From Bacteroidota bacterium (lineage in GTDB: Bacteria > Bacteroidota > Bacteroidia > Chitinophagales > UBA2359), in assembly GCA_020631675.1 (NCBI GenBank), contig JAHDGT010000102.1:1-11586 (forward strand): a DNA stretch of 11,586 nucleotides. Direction: 5' to 3'. Numbering within the stretch: position 1 is the stretch's first letter; the number at the start of each line of letters is the position of its first letter. Below, in pieces: positions 6,162 through 11,586 of this stretch. Under the pieces are notes generated by a model, which worked only from the letters and a program-made list of their open reading frames with translations, searched no databases and was not told where the DNA came from. The position numbers were made by a program, and so were the translations under genes.

Positions 6162-7646
6162 TTAGTGTGTAACTACAAAGCTACCACTACCTAAAAACGC
6201 ACCATTCTGTTTGTCACTGACTTGGAAGAAGTAGGTGCCATTGCTTAAATCAGATACATCTAAATCATTATCATTATTCTGATTCAGTACTTTCTTTCCA
6301 AGTAGGTCATATACAACAACGGTATAGTCTTGGTGGGCGATACCAATGCGTACTAAATCACTTCCCGGATTAGGGAAGGCGAATAAGCGTTGAGACAATT
6401 GCTCATCTATTGCTATACCTACTGGATTCCCAGGTGGTGTGCCATCACAATTCAGCTTAAAGCTGTCAAAATAATCTCGGGCAGCTACGAAGCAGAATAA
6501 GGCACAGTCATTATGTGTAAAGGGTCCGAAATTCGCTTTTTCTACATTGGGCGCACCATTGGCGGTCCATTGGTCATAAGCGTTTTCAGAATTGAGGTAA
6601 GTCACTTGTTCATCACCCGAGCAATAATGCAGTTTGACAGGTGCCTGAGGTGCCCACTCCAGCAAATGACTTTCCGCCAATAATTGCCGGAAGGGGTGAA
6701 GTGTATCAGAGATAAAGGCTTCTACTACACTATCTTGAATCATGTGCTTAGGTATCGGCTCACTCATGCCATTGATCGCACCAATACTATGTTCTCCACC
6801 ATAGAATAAAGCTGGCATTAAAGAGTCGTAGGGCGCTACGAACATCTCAGAAGGGTCGTCGTATAGGACATCGTAAATAGACTCGTAGCCAATAATGATG
6901 TAAGGTAAGTAGCCAGGGGTTGGATAGACCTCATCACTGGCGATCAGTTCCACTTGTGCCACTTTAAGATCGTAAGCACCTGACATAGGCGCATTCGCGG
7001 TGACTTGGAATTCGTCAGAGTAAAACTCTTCAATGTATTTCTGTGCGGCCACCGAAGCCGAGCCGCCCTGTGAATAACCAAAGAAGAAAATTTGATCATT
7101 TAATGCTATTCCTTCTGCTTCGGCGATCTCGCGACCAGCTCTTAGCATATTGATCGTGGTATGTGCTTGAGACCAATGATGCATATAAGGATGTACGATC
7201 ACTTCGGGATCTGGATCACCTAAACCCAAATAGTCAGGTGAGCCTACCATATAGCCTACAGAGGCATAAAGTATAGTCACCTCCCATTGCCCACCGTTCA
7301 TGTTGCTCGATACATTATTTACCTTAGCCTGAGTACCATGCTGATAACTGACCAATGGTAACGGACAGTCGTCTATTAGTGGAATAGCCATTCCGCCACT
7401 AGCCTGTACTTGATTATCTAGAGTCTTATAGGCTGTATTGTACAATACTTTACAGTAGACCACATCATACTCTGGTACGACAATACCCGCTGGTAAACCT
7501 AAGTCGTCCATCAGTCCATTGATGTCAGCCGTAGTGAAAGTGTCTAATACTTCGTAGCTGATGAGTTGCTGTGCTTTTAAAGACGAAAAAGAACTCCATA
7601 CCAATAGGGAGATAAGAGCAATTTTAAAAGGGTGGAAACAATTCAT
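6162..7646 (-). CDS. Secreted alpha/beta hydrolase (esterase/lipase-like) with T9SS C-terminal sorting domain
   Basis: Secreted serine hydrolase of 494 residues, presumably acting at or outside the cell surface. It begins with a signal peptide (hydrophobic core IALISLLVWSSFSS, likely cleavage after KAQ at about 26). The hydrolase domain runs from about 30 to 400. It has SYQHGTQ as an oxyanion-type HG (residues 100-106), GYSQGGSA with nucleophile Ser192, probable acid Asp345 in YCSGDEQV and probable His378 in FTHNDC. The catalytic assignment of Asp and His is by position and motif only. From about 418 the chain matches a type A sorting domain (Por_Secre_tail): FAFPNPGSDLVRIG, VVVYDLLGKKVLNQ and DLSNGTYFFQV. 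Such tails direct export through T9SS and are removed or anchored. It is the last gene of a tight three-gene set, 11 bp after the DinB gene. Substrate is unknown; secretory lipase or peptidase-like esterase are options. Confidence 0.88.
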   Translation of the reverse strand: MNCFHPFKIALISLLVWSSFSSLKAQQLISYEVLDTFTTADINGLMDDLGLPAGIVVPEYDVVYCKVLYNTAYKTLDNQVQASGGMAIPLIDDCPLPLVSYQHGTQAKVNNVSSNMNGGQWEVTILYASVGYMVGSPDYLGLGDPDPEVIVHPYMHHWSQAHTTINMLRAGREIAEAEGIALNDQIFFFGYSQGGSASVAAQKYIEEFYSDEFQVTANAPMSGAYDLKVAQVELIASDEVYPTPGYLPYIIIGYESIYDVLYDDPSEMFVAPYDSLMPALFYGGEHSIGAINGMSEPIPKHMIQDSVVEAFISDTLHPFRQLLAESHLLEWAPQAPVKLHYCSGDEQVTYLNSENAYDQWTANGAPNVEKANFGPFTHNDCALFCFVAARDYFDSFKLNCDGTPPGNPVGIAIDEQLSQRLFAFPNPGSDLVRIGIAHQDYTVVVYDLLGKKVLNQNNDNDLDVSDLSNGTYFFQVSDKQNGAFLGSGSFVVTH

Positions 7647-7657
7647 GTCGGGATGGA

Positions 7658-8194
7658 TTAAGTAGTGGGAAAACCACTGTTCTCTTTAATGCGACGCAAC
7701 TGTCTTTGGTGATGATGTATATGATCGCTCAAAAAACCAATGGTTTGCGTGATGTTAATTTCACCAGCCCTAGGGTGTTTGAAGACGATGTCACTCAATT
7801 GATCGTTGGTATAGCCAGAGAGGTAGCCTTCTAATTCCGTACGCGTTTGTTGCCAGTGCGATTGAATCTCTTCCCAAGCAGGTACGTTTTCCGGTTGGGT
7901 GAATTTTGGTGCGCTGACTTTGCGTTCAGAACGCATAAACCGGCTCAATAAAAAAGAGCGAACATGCGTTTTCGCTTTATCAAATACACTTGCCTTTTTA
8001 AGCGGGCGTTTTTGCAAATAGCGTAAGATCTGTCTTTCCGCAATGGCTAGGTGCCAAGCTACTTCTCGCATGGACCAAGCATTTTCCTCGGGGTGAAAAT
8101 TTTGTTGTTCACCAGAAGAGGAGCTTATGGTATCCATGAATTCAAAGCGAATCTTTTCGCTATTCAGAAAAGCTTTTTTGATTTTTTCAACCAT
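7658..8194 (-). CDS. DinB-family protein (DinB_2 four-helix bundle, putative metal-binding)
   Basis: Cytoplasmic protein of 178 residues with the DinB/YfiT layout. ENAWSMREVAWHLAIAERQ carries His48 of the metal triad, and SDHIHHHQRQLRRI near the C-terminus supplies the other two, probably His158 and His161 or His162. Family members bind a divalent metal; several act as thiol-dependent transferases, while many remain uncharacterised. There is a longer basic insert at about 61-100 (QKRPLKKASVFDKAKTHVRS). The start ATG at 8194 is well placed, 18 bp after the previous stop. It sits in an operon between two exported proteins, although it has no signal peptide itself. Its substrate and cofactor cannot be told from sequence. 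Confidence 0.85.
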   Translation of the reverse strand: MVEKIKKAFLNSEKIRFEFMDTISSSSGEQQNFHPEENAWSMREVAWHLAIAERQILRYLQKRPLKKASVFDKAKTHVRSFLLSRFMRSERKVSAPKFTQPENVPAWEEIQSHWQQTRTELEGYLSGYTNDQLSDIVFKHPRAGEINITQTIGFLSDHIHHHQRQLRRIKENSGFPTT

Positions 8195-8212
8195 GAGTTT
8201 TTAGCTTAGCAA

Positions 8213-8893
8213 TCAACGTTTGTGCATGACCTCTACGGGTATGCGGTCTTGCTTGCCATCCGCGTCCATTTGTAAGAGATATTCTCCGGCTGGTACATCA
8301 CTGACAACGACCGGTAGTTCGTGCTGACCAGCTCTTAACATGACTTTTAATAACAGCTTTACGAATTTGCCTTCTTTGTCCACTAAAGTAAGTTCAACAC
8401 TTGCCGGGCGATCTGCTGTCAGTTTTACAGATTCGCCGCTAAAAATTGGAGAGGCTACTTCTAAGCTTACTTTGCTTGGTTGCTGTTCCATGTCTTTAAC
8501 AGACTTCATGGGCACATTGGCCAATTTTGAAGCATCGTGATTGATCTGTACCTCGAATTCATCATTGTAGTAAGGCGTTTCTAATTTTAGGAGGTAATCT
8601 CCTTTTTGAACGTCTCCAACGATCAGGGATATATCATGATCACCAGCGATCAAGGTTTGATTTAAAAACAGTTTAACGAACTTCCCTTCCGTATCCGCTA
8701 AGATGATTTTTACGTCAGTGGTTTGTTCCAAGTGTAACTTCAGATCATCACCGGTACGAATGGGGTTGTTCAGTGAAATAGAAACTTGATCTTGTGCCAG
8801 TAGTGTAGTAATGTTGGTACTACACAAAGTGAAAACAAGCATCAAACATAAATAGAGGGAGGACTTGAACGAAAAATTGAATGGTGTTGCCAT
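8213..8893 (-). CDS. Secreted protein of two tandem Ig-like / sorting-domain-like repeats
   Basis: From the ATG at 8893 it has 226 residues; a TTG at 8899 would add two. A signal peptide (LYLCLMLVFTLC, likely cleavage after LLAQ at about 34) is followed by two repeats, residues 37-117 and 142-222. They align without gaps over 81 positions with about 31 identities by eye. The shared core is EGKFVKL, then L-x-AG-x-H, then DV-x-x-G-x-YLL. A charged 24-residue linker joins them. The pattern (aspartate-glycine turn, then a G-x-Y-x-L edge strand) resembles FlgD-type Ig-like and T9SS sorting domains, but there is no catalytic domain attached. It is the first gene of the likely operon with DinB and the T9SS hydrolase. 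Function is unknown; an adhesin, matrix or accessory role is possible. Confidence 0.8.
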   Translation of the reverse strand: MATPFNFSFKSSLYLCLMLVFTLCSTNITTLLAQDQVSISLNNPIRTGDDLKLHLEQTTDVKIILADTEGKFVKLFLNQTLIAGDHDISLIVGDVQKGDYLLKLETPYYNDEFEVQINHDASKLANVPMKSVKDMEQQPSKVSLEVASPIFSGESVKLTADRPASVELTLVDKEGKFVKLLLKVMLRAGQHELPVVVSDVPAGEYLLQMDADGKQDRIPVEVMHKR

Positions 8894-8980
8894 GTTCAAG
8901 AGGTGTTTTTGACTTGAGCTGACCCAATGGGCCAGCAGTTAATTATTAGTAGAAACAATTTTGGGAAACATTCTATTCTG

Positions 8981-8988
8981 CCAATTTA
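8981..8988 (-). promoter_or_regulatory. Candidate -7 box for the 8893-6162 operon
   Basis: On the minus strand TTCGTAAATTGGCA contains TAAATTGG, one base off TAnnTTTG, identical to the octamer before the 2976 gene. The leader would be about 80-90 nt. A second candidate, TAGCTTTG at 9037-9030 on the minus strand, matches the consensus exactly but lies farther away, close to the fadD leader. Confidence 0.35.
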
Positions 8989-9056
8989 CGAATAATTCTA
9001 CAAGCAAGCATCTGAAATAGCATCATTTACAAAGCTATGATGGGCTTAAGTTTTCG

Positions 9057-9064
9057 TATTTTTA
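9057..9064 (+). promoter_or_regulatory. Candidate -7 box for fadD
   Basis: TTTTCGTATTTTTACGG contains TATTTTTA, one base off TAnnTTTG and in the same TTCGTA context as the box at 4518-4525. It is about 65 bp before the ATG at 9130. If correct, it excludes the upstream ATG at 9037 as the translation start, because that codon would not be in the transcript. Confidence 0.4.
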
Positions 9065-9129
9065 CGGAAATTAGACTCAAGGGCCTAACTAGGCATACTG
9101 TAGACCTAAAAACAACGAATCCGAATATA

Positions 9130-10812
9130 ATGGAAAGAATCTGGCAAAAGAATTACCCCAGCGATGTGCCTTATGAAATCGACCCGAATCGCTATGCGAA
9201 CCTAGTAGAGCTGATCGAAGAAAGTTTCAGAAGATTCGCGAAACGTCCTTTTGTGACATGTATGGGTAAGACCCTTACCTATAAACAGGCGGATGATCTG
9301 AGTACCGCTTTCGGTGCTTACTTACAACAGGACCTAGCGCTTAAAGCTGGAGATCGTATCGCGATCATGATGCCCAATCATTTGCAGTATCCCATCGCTT
9401 TATTCGGTGCAATGAAAGCGGGTCTGGTGGTTGTTAATACAAATCCACTGTATACCCCTCGTGAAATGAAGCATCAGTTTAATGATGCGAATGTACAGGC
9501 GGTGGTGATCGTTGAGAACTTTGCCTCCAACTTAGAGGAGATTCTCGGTGAGACCAGCATCAAACACGTGATCTTAACGGGTTTGGGTGATTTATTGGGT
9601 TTCCCAAAGTCGACGATCGTGAATACAGTGATTCGGAAGGTGCGTAAAATGGTGCCTGCTTTTAATTTACCGAATGCGATACCATTTAGCACAGTATTGA
9701 GAGATGGGAAGCGACTGCAATTGAAAATACATCGCGCCAAATTGGGTGATGTGGCTTTGTTGCAGTATACAGGTGGTACTACAGGTGTTAGTAAAGGAGC
9801 AATGCTAACGCACCGCAACTTATGTGCGAACATGGAACAAATCAGTGCCTGGATGATGGCTTCGGATCTTAAAGATGGAGAAGAAGTAGTGATCACAGCA
9901 TTGCCTTTGTATCATATTTTTGCCTTTACAGTGAATTGTTTAACCATGTGCAAGCACGGTTCACACGGCATCTTGATCACCAACCCAAGGGATATCCCTG
10001 GTTTTATCAAAGACCTGAAGAAGTACCCATTCTCGATTTTTACGGGAGTGAATACGCTATTCGTTGCTTTGATGAACAACCCTGAGTTCGACTCCATCAA
10101 CTTTGATAACTTGAAAATCTGTATTGGTGGTGGTATGGCTGTTCAGACCAGCACGGCGCAAGAGTGGAAAAAGCGTACAGGCTGCACCTTGAGCGAAGGC
10201 TACGGCTTAACCGAAGCATCACCTGTATTGACAACTCACCCTCTGAATGGTACAGGGCGTATTGGAACGATCGGCTTGCCTGTTCCATCTACTGATGTTA
10301 AGATCGTGGATGATGAAGGTAATGAGGTGCCACAGGGAGAACGCGGTGAGTTGATCGCGCAAGGGCCACAGGTAATGAAAGGATATTTAGGTAGACCTGA
10401 TGCAACGGCCGAAACAATTAAAGACGGTTGGTTGTACACAGGTGATATCGCGATCATGGATGATGATGGTGCCTTCCGAATCGTGGATCGTAAGAAGGAC
10501 ATGGTATTGGTGTCCGGCTTTAATGTTTACCCGAATGAGATCGAAGACGTGGTGGCGGCTAATGATAAGGTATTAGAATGTGCCTGTATTGGTGTGCCCG
10601 ATGAAAAGAGTGGGGAAGTGGTTAAAGTCTTCGTCGTGAAAAAGGACGAGAGCTTAACCGAAGAGGAGTTAAAAGCTTATTGCACCGAGAAACTAACAGG
10701 CTATAAACGCCCCCGTTATATCGAATTCAAGACAGAACTGCCTAAATCGAATGTGGGTAAGATTCTTCGTCGTATTCTCAAAGAAGAGGAGGAAGCGAAA
10801 GGGAAGGCTTAG
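9130..10812 (+). CDS. fadD: Long-chain acyl-CoA synthetase (FadD type, AMP-binding)
   Basis: Activates free fatty acids to acyl-CoA with ATP via an acyl-AMP intermediate, feeding beta-oxidation and lipid synthesis; cytoplasmic or membrane-associated. From the ATG at 9130 it has 560 residues, about the length of E. coli FadD, and starts MERIWQKNYPSDVPYEID as that family does. The AMP-binding signature YTGGTTGVSKGAMLTHRN begins at 213. GYGLTEASPV is at about 357-366, YTGD at 436-439, and the DRKKDMVLVSGFNVYPNEIE hinge at about 453-472. The adenylation lysine is Lys544 in PKSNVGKILRR. All core motifs are intact. The frame is open upstream to an ATG at 9037, which would add 31 atypical residues. 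It is probably monocistronic. The intracellular lipase-type hydrolase elsewhere in the window could supply its fatty acid substrate, but they are not linked in an operon. Confidence 0.95.
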   Translation: MERIWQKNYPSDVPYEIDPNRYANLVELIEESFRRFAKRPFVTCMGKTLTYKQADDLSTAFGAYLQQDLALKAGDRIAIMMPNHLQYPIALFGAMKAGLVVVNTNPLYTPREMKHQFNDANVQAVVIVENFASNLEEILGETSIKHVILTGLGDLLGFPKSTIVNTVIRKVRKMVPAFNLPNAIPFSTVLRDGKRLQLKIHRAKLGDVALLQYTGGTTGVSKGAMLTHRNLCANMEQISAWMMASDLKDGEEVVITALPLYHIFAFTVNCLTMCKHGSHGILITNPRDIPGFIKDLKKYPFSIFTGVNTLFVALMNNPEFDSINFDNLKICIGGGMAVQTSTAQEWKKRTGCTLSEGYGLTEASPVLTTHPLNGTGRIGTIGLPVPSTDVKIVDDEGNEVPQGERGELIAQGPQVMKGYLGRPDATAETIKDGWLYTGDIAIMDDDGAFRIVDRKKDMVLVSGFNVYPNEIEDVVAANDKVLECACIGVPDEKSGEVVKVFVVKKDESLTEEELKAYCTEKLTGYKRPRYIEFKTELPKSNVGKILRRILKEEEEAKGKA

Positions 10813-10847
10813 ACACACTCTAAAGTTTCTGAATGTTAAATATTTGC

Positions 10848-10898
10848 ATCAAACGTCCATTTGATATACATTGTATATCAAATGGACGTTTGATTTTT
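10848..10898 (+). promoter_or_regulatory. 22-bp perfect inverted repeat: likely mazEF operator and possible fadD terminator
   Basis: Arms 10848-10869 and 10873-10894 are perfectly complementary with a 3-nt loop ATT. Each arm is itself a smaller inverted repeat, ATCAAA-6 nt-TTTGAT (10848-10865 and 10877-10894), with centres 29 bp apart. This gives four TTTGAT-type half-sites, as suits a dimeric AbrB-type antitoxin such as MazE repressing its own promoter. A poor -7 match (AATATTTG, 10839-10846) would place the transcription start inside the palindrome. The right arm is followed by five T residues (10894-10898), so the same sequence could end fadD transcription 36 nt past its stop. Both roles may hold. 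Confidence 0.7.
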
Positions 10899-10911
10899 AA
10901 AATAGAAAGAT

Positions 10912-11160
10912 ATGACAGTCACGATAAATAAATGGGGTAATAGTATGGCTCTAAGACTTCCAAAACTAATAGTTAAAAATCTGGGTTTGGAAATTGGAAA
11001 AGAGTTAGAAATTGAGTTGGTAGATGATAAAATAGTACTAAAACCAAAAAAAGAAAAAATGACTTTGGAATGGATGTGCGAAGGTATGAATGCGGATGAT
11101 ATGCATCAAGAGCATTTTTCTGATACGGTTGGACGTGAAAATGTTTGGGAGGAAGAATAA
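10912..11160 (+). CDS. mazE: MazE-type antitoxin (AbrB/MazE swapped-hairpin domain)
   Basis: Antitoxin of 82 residues that binds and neutralises MazF and represses the shared promoter. Residues 1-47 form the DNA-binding swapped-hairpin domain: VTINKWGNSMALRLPK, then LGLEIGKELEIELVDDKIVLKPKK. The rest is the acidic flexible tail ending VGRENVWEEE, comparable to the G-K/R-E-x-W end of other MazE proteins that covers the toxin's RNA site. The start is ATG at 10912, 17 bp after the large inverted repeat. The stop is 9 bp before mazF, in the usual antitoxin-first order. The pair is more A/T-rich than fadD, suggesting transfer. Confidence 0.92.
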   Translation: MTVTINKWGNSMALRLPKLIVKNLGLEIGKELEIELVDDKIVLKPKKEKMTLEWMCEGMNADDMHQEHFSDTVGRENVWEEE

Positions 11161-11169
11161 TTAGAATCA

Positions 11170-11505
11170 ATGGGCTATATACCAAGAAAAGGGGATGTTA
11201 TTTGGTTACATTTCAATCCCCAAACAGGAAGGGAGCAAGCTGGACATAGACCTTGTTTAGTGTTATCGCCCGAACTTTACAATTCATTCGGACTTTGTGT
11301 TGTTTGTCCGATAACTTCTATAATAAAAGGGTATCGGTGGGAGGTGGCACTAAGTGATGATTGTAAAACGAAAGGTGTAATTCTTTCTGATCAAGTTAAA
11401 AATTTAGATTGGAGAGCTAGAAGGGCAGAGTTTATTGAAGTCGCTCCAGAAGAGTTGGTTGAGCAAGTGCTGGATTGTGTGGAAGTACTTCTTTTTTCAA
11501 AGTAG
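11170..11505 (+). CDS. mazF: MazF-type endoribonuclease toxin
   Basis: Sequence-specific mRNA interferase of 111 residues, the normal MazF length. It closely follows E. coli MazF: GDVIWLHFNPQTGREQAGHRP at 8-28 carries Glu22 and Arg27 of the catalytic region; VCPITSIIKGY at 45-55 includes Thr49; then GVILSDQVKNLDWRARRA at 69-86; and the C-terminal helix APEELVEQVLDCVEVLL. All expected elements are intact, so it is likely active. It is paired with mazE directly upstream, and both are probably under the inverted-repeat operator. The RNA cleavage sequence cannot be inferred. A dispersed repeat fragment begins 20 bp after the stop. Confidence 0.95.
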   Translation: MGYIPRKGDVIWLHFNPQTGREQAGHRPCLVLSPELYNSFGLCVVCPITSIIKGYRWEVALSDDCKTKGVILSDQVKNLDWRARRAEFIEVAPEELVEQVLDCVEVLLFSK

Positions 11506-11525
11506 ACTTTTCAGGTGGGGGCTCT

Positions 11526-11586
11526 TGTGCAAGGGATAGCAGTGGTATTAAGGGTGCTGCATGGCGAGTGAGTGCGCCTATTGCGG
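11526..11586 (+). repeat. Structured dispersed intergenic repeat, copy B, cut by the window edge
   Basis: TGTGCAAGGGATAGCAGTGG at 11526-11545 matches the head of copy A (minus strand, 4495-4476) at 18 of 20 positions. Beyond it similarity falls, but both continue with a G-rich stretch and then a GC-rich segment (here GGCGAGTGAGTGCGCC, self-complementary at GGCG/CGCC). The element starts 20 bp after the mazF stop and runs off the window. Confidence 0.45.

Larger units (their letters stand above)
8894..9129. other. Divergent intergenic region between the 8893 operon and fadD
   Basis: These 236 bp carry a candidate minus-strand -7 box (8981-8988) and a candidate plus-strand one (9057-9064). An open frame extends fadD back to an ATG at 9037, but the FadD family normally begins at MERIW (9130), so I treat this as leader. 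I see no repeats or RNA genes in it. Confidence 0.5.

Noticed and set aside
9037..9129. 31-codon upstream extension of fadD from the ATG at 9037
   Set aside because: FadD proteins begin at the MERIW motif (9130), the extension resembles no known leader, and a candidate -7 box lies inside it.
9474..9896. Minus-strand 140-codon open frame inside fadD
   Set aside because: It is antisense to a strongly conserved coding sequence, lacks domain features, and is explained by codon composition of fadD.
1..11586. CRISPR arrays, tRNA or rRNA genes, complete insertion sequences
   Set aside because: No regularly spaced repeats, cloverleaf-like sequences, rRNA stretches or transposase genes were seen in reading both strands by eye.

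Overview
The window looks like chromosomal DNA from a Bacteroidota bacterium, most likely a marine Saprospiria or Lewinella-type relative. That placement is inferred from four things. One secreted enzyme ends in a type IX secretion (T9SS) C-terminal sorting domain. There are several lipoproteins, one of them carrying the acidic residues after the lipid cysteine that mark surface export in this phylum. Genes lack clear Shine-Dalgarno sequences. AT-rich -7 boxes related to the Bacteroidota TAnnTTTG element lie upstream of several genes. Base composition is moderate, roughly mid-40s percent GC by eye, apart from a visibly A/T-richer mazEF pair.

Layout. Bases 1-87 are probably the 3' end of an upstream + strand gene. 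Bases 222-2096 (+) encode a YcbB-type L,D-transpeptidase that cross-links peptidoglycan. It converges on two minus-strand genes: a MurG-like glycosyltransferase (3044-4237) and a monoacylglycerol-lipase-type hydrolase (2116-2976). Bases 4238-4599 hold no gene. They contain a 14-bp tandem repeat and a structured dispersed repeat whose conserved end recurs at the right end of the window. Two short related lipoproteins (4600-4836 and 4887-5084, +) follow and stop at a strong bidirectional terminator.

The middle of the window is a minus-strand block. A likely operon reads in the order tandem-domain secreted protein (8213-8893), DinB-family protein (7658-8194), T9SS-exported alpha/beta hydrolase (6162-7646), with gaps of 18 and 11 bp, and ends at a hairpin at 6104-6140. 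A surface lipoprotein gene (5142-6056) lies beyond it. The 236-bp divergent region 8894-9129 carries candidate promoters for this block and for fadD.

The right end holds fadD (9130-10812, +), a long-chain acyl-CoA synthetase. It is followed by a textbook mazEF toxin-antitoxin pair (10912-11505) preceded by a 22-bp perfect inverted repeat, and then by the second, truncated copy of the dispersed repeat.

Most genes have ordinary housekeeping, envelope or lipid roles. I did not find a clear undescribed multi-gene system. The best leads are the mazEF operator/hairpin, the dispersed repeat, the free-standing duplicated Ig-like protein at the head of the 8893-6162 operon, and the pair of cysteine-containing small lipoproteins.
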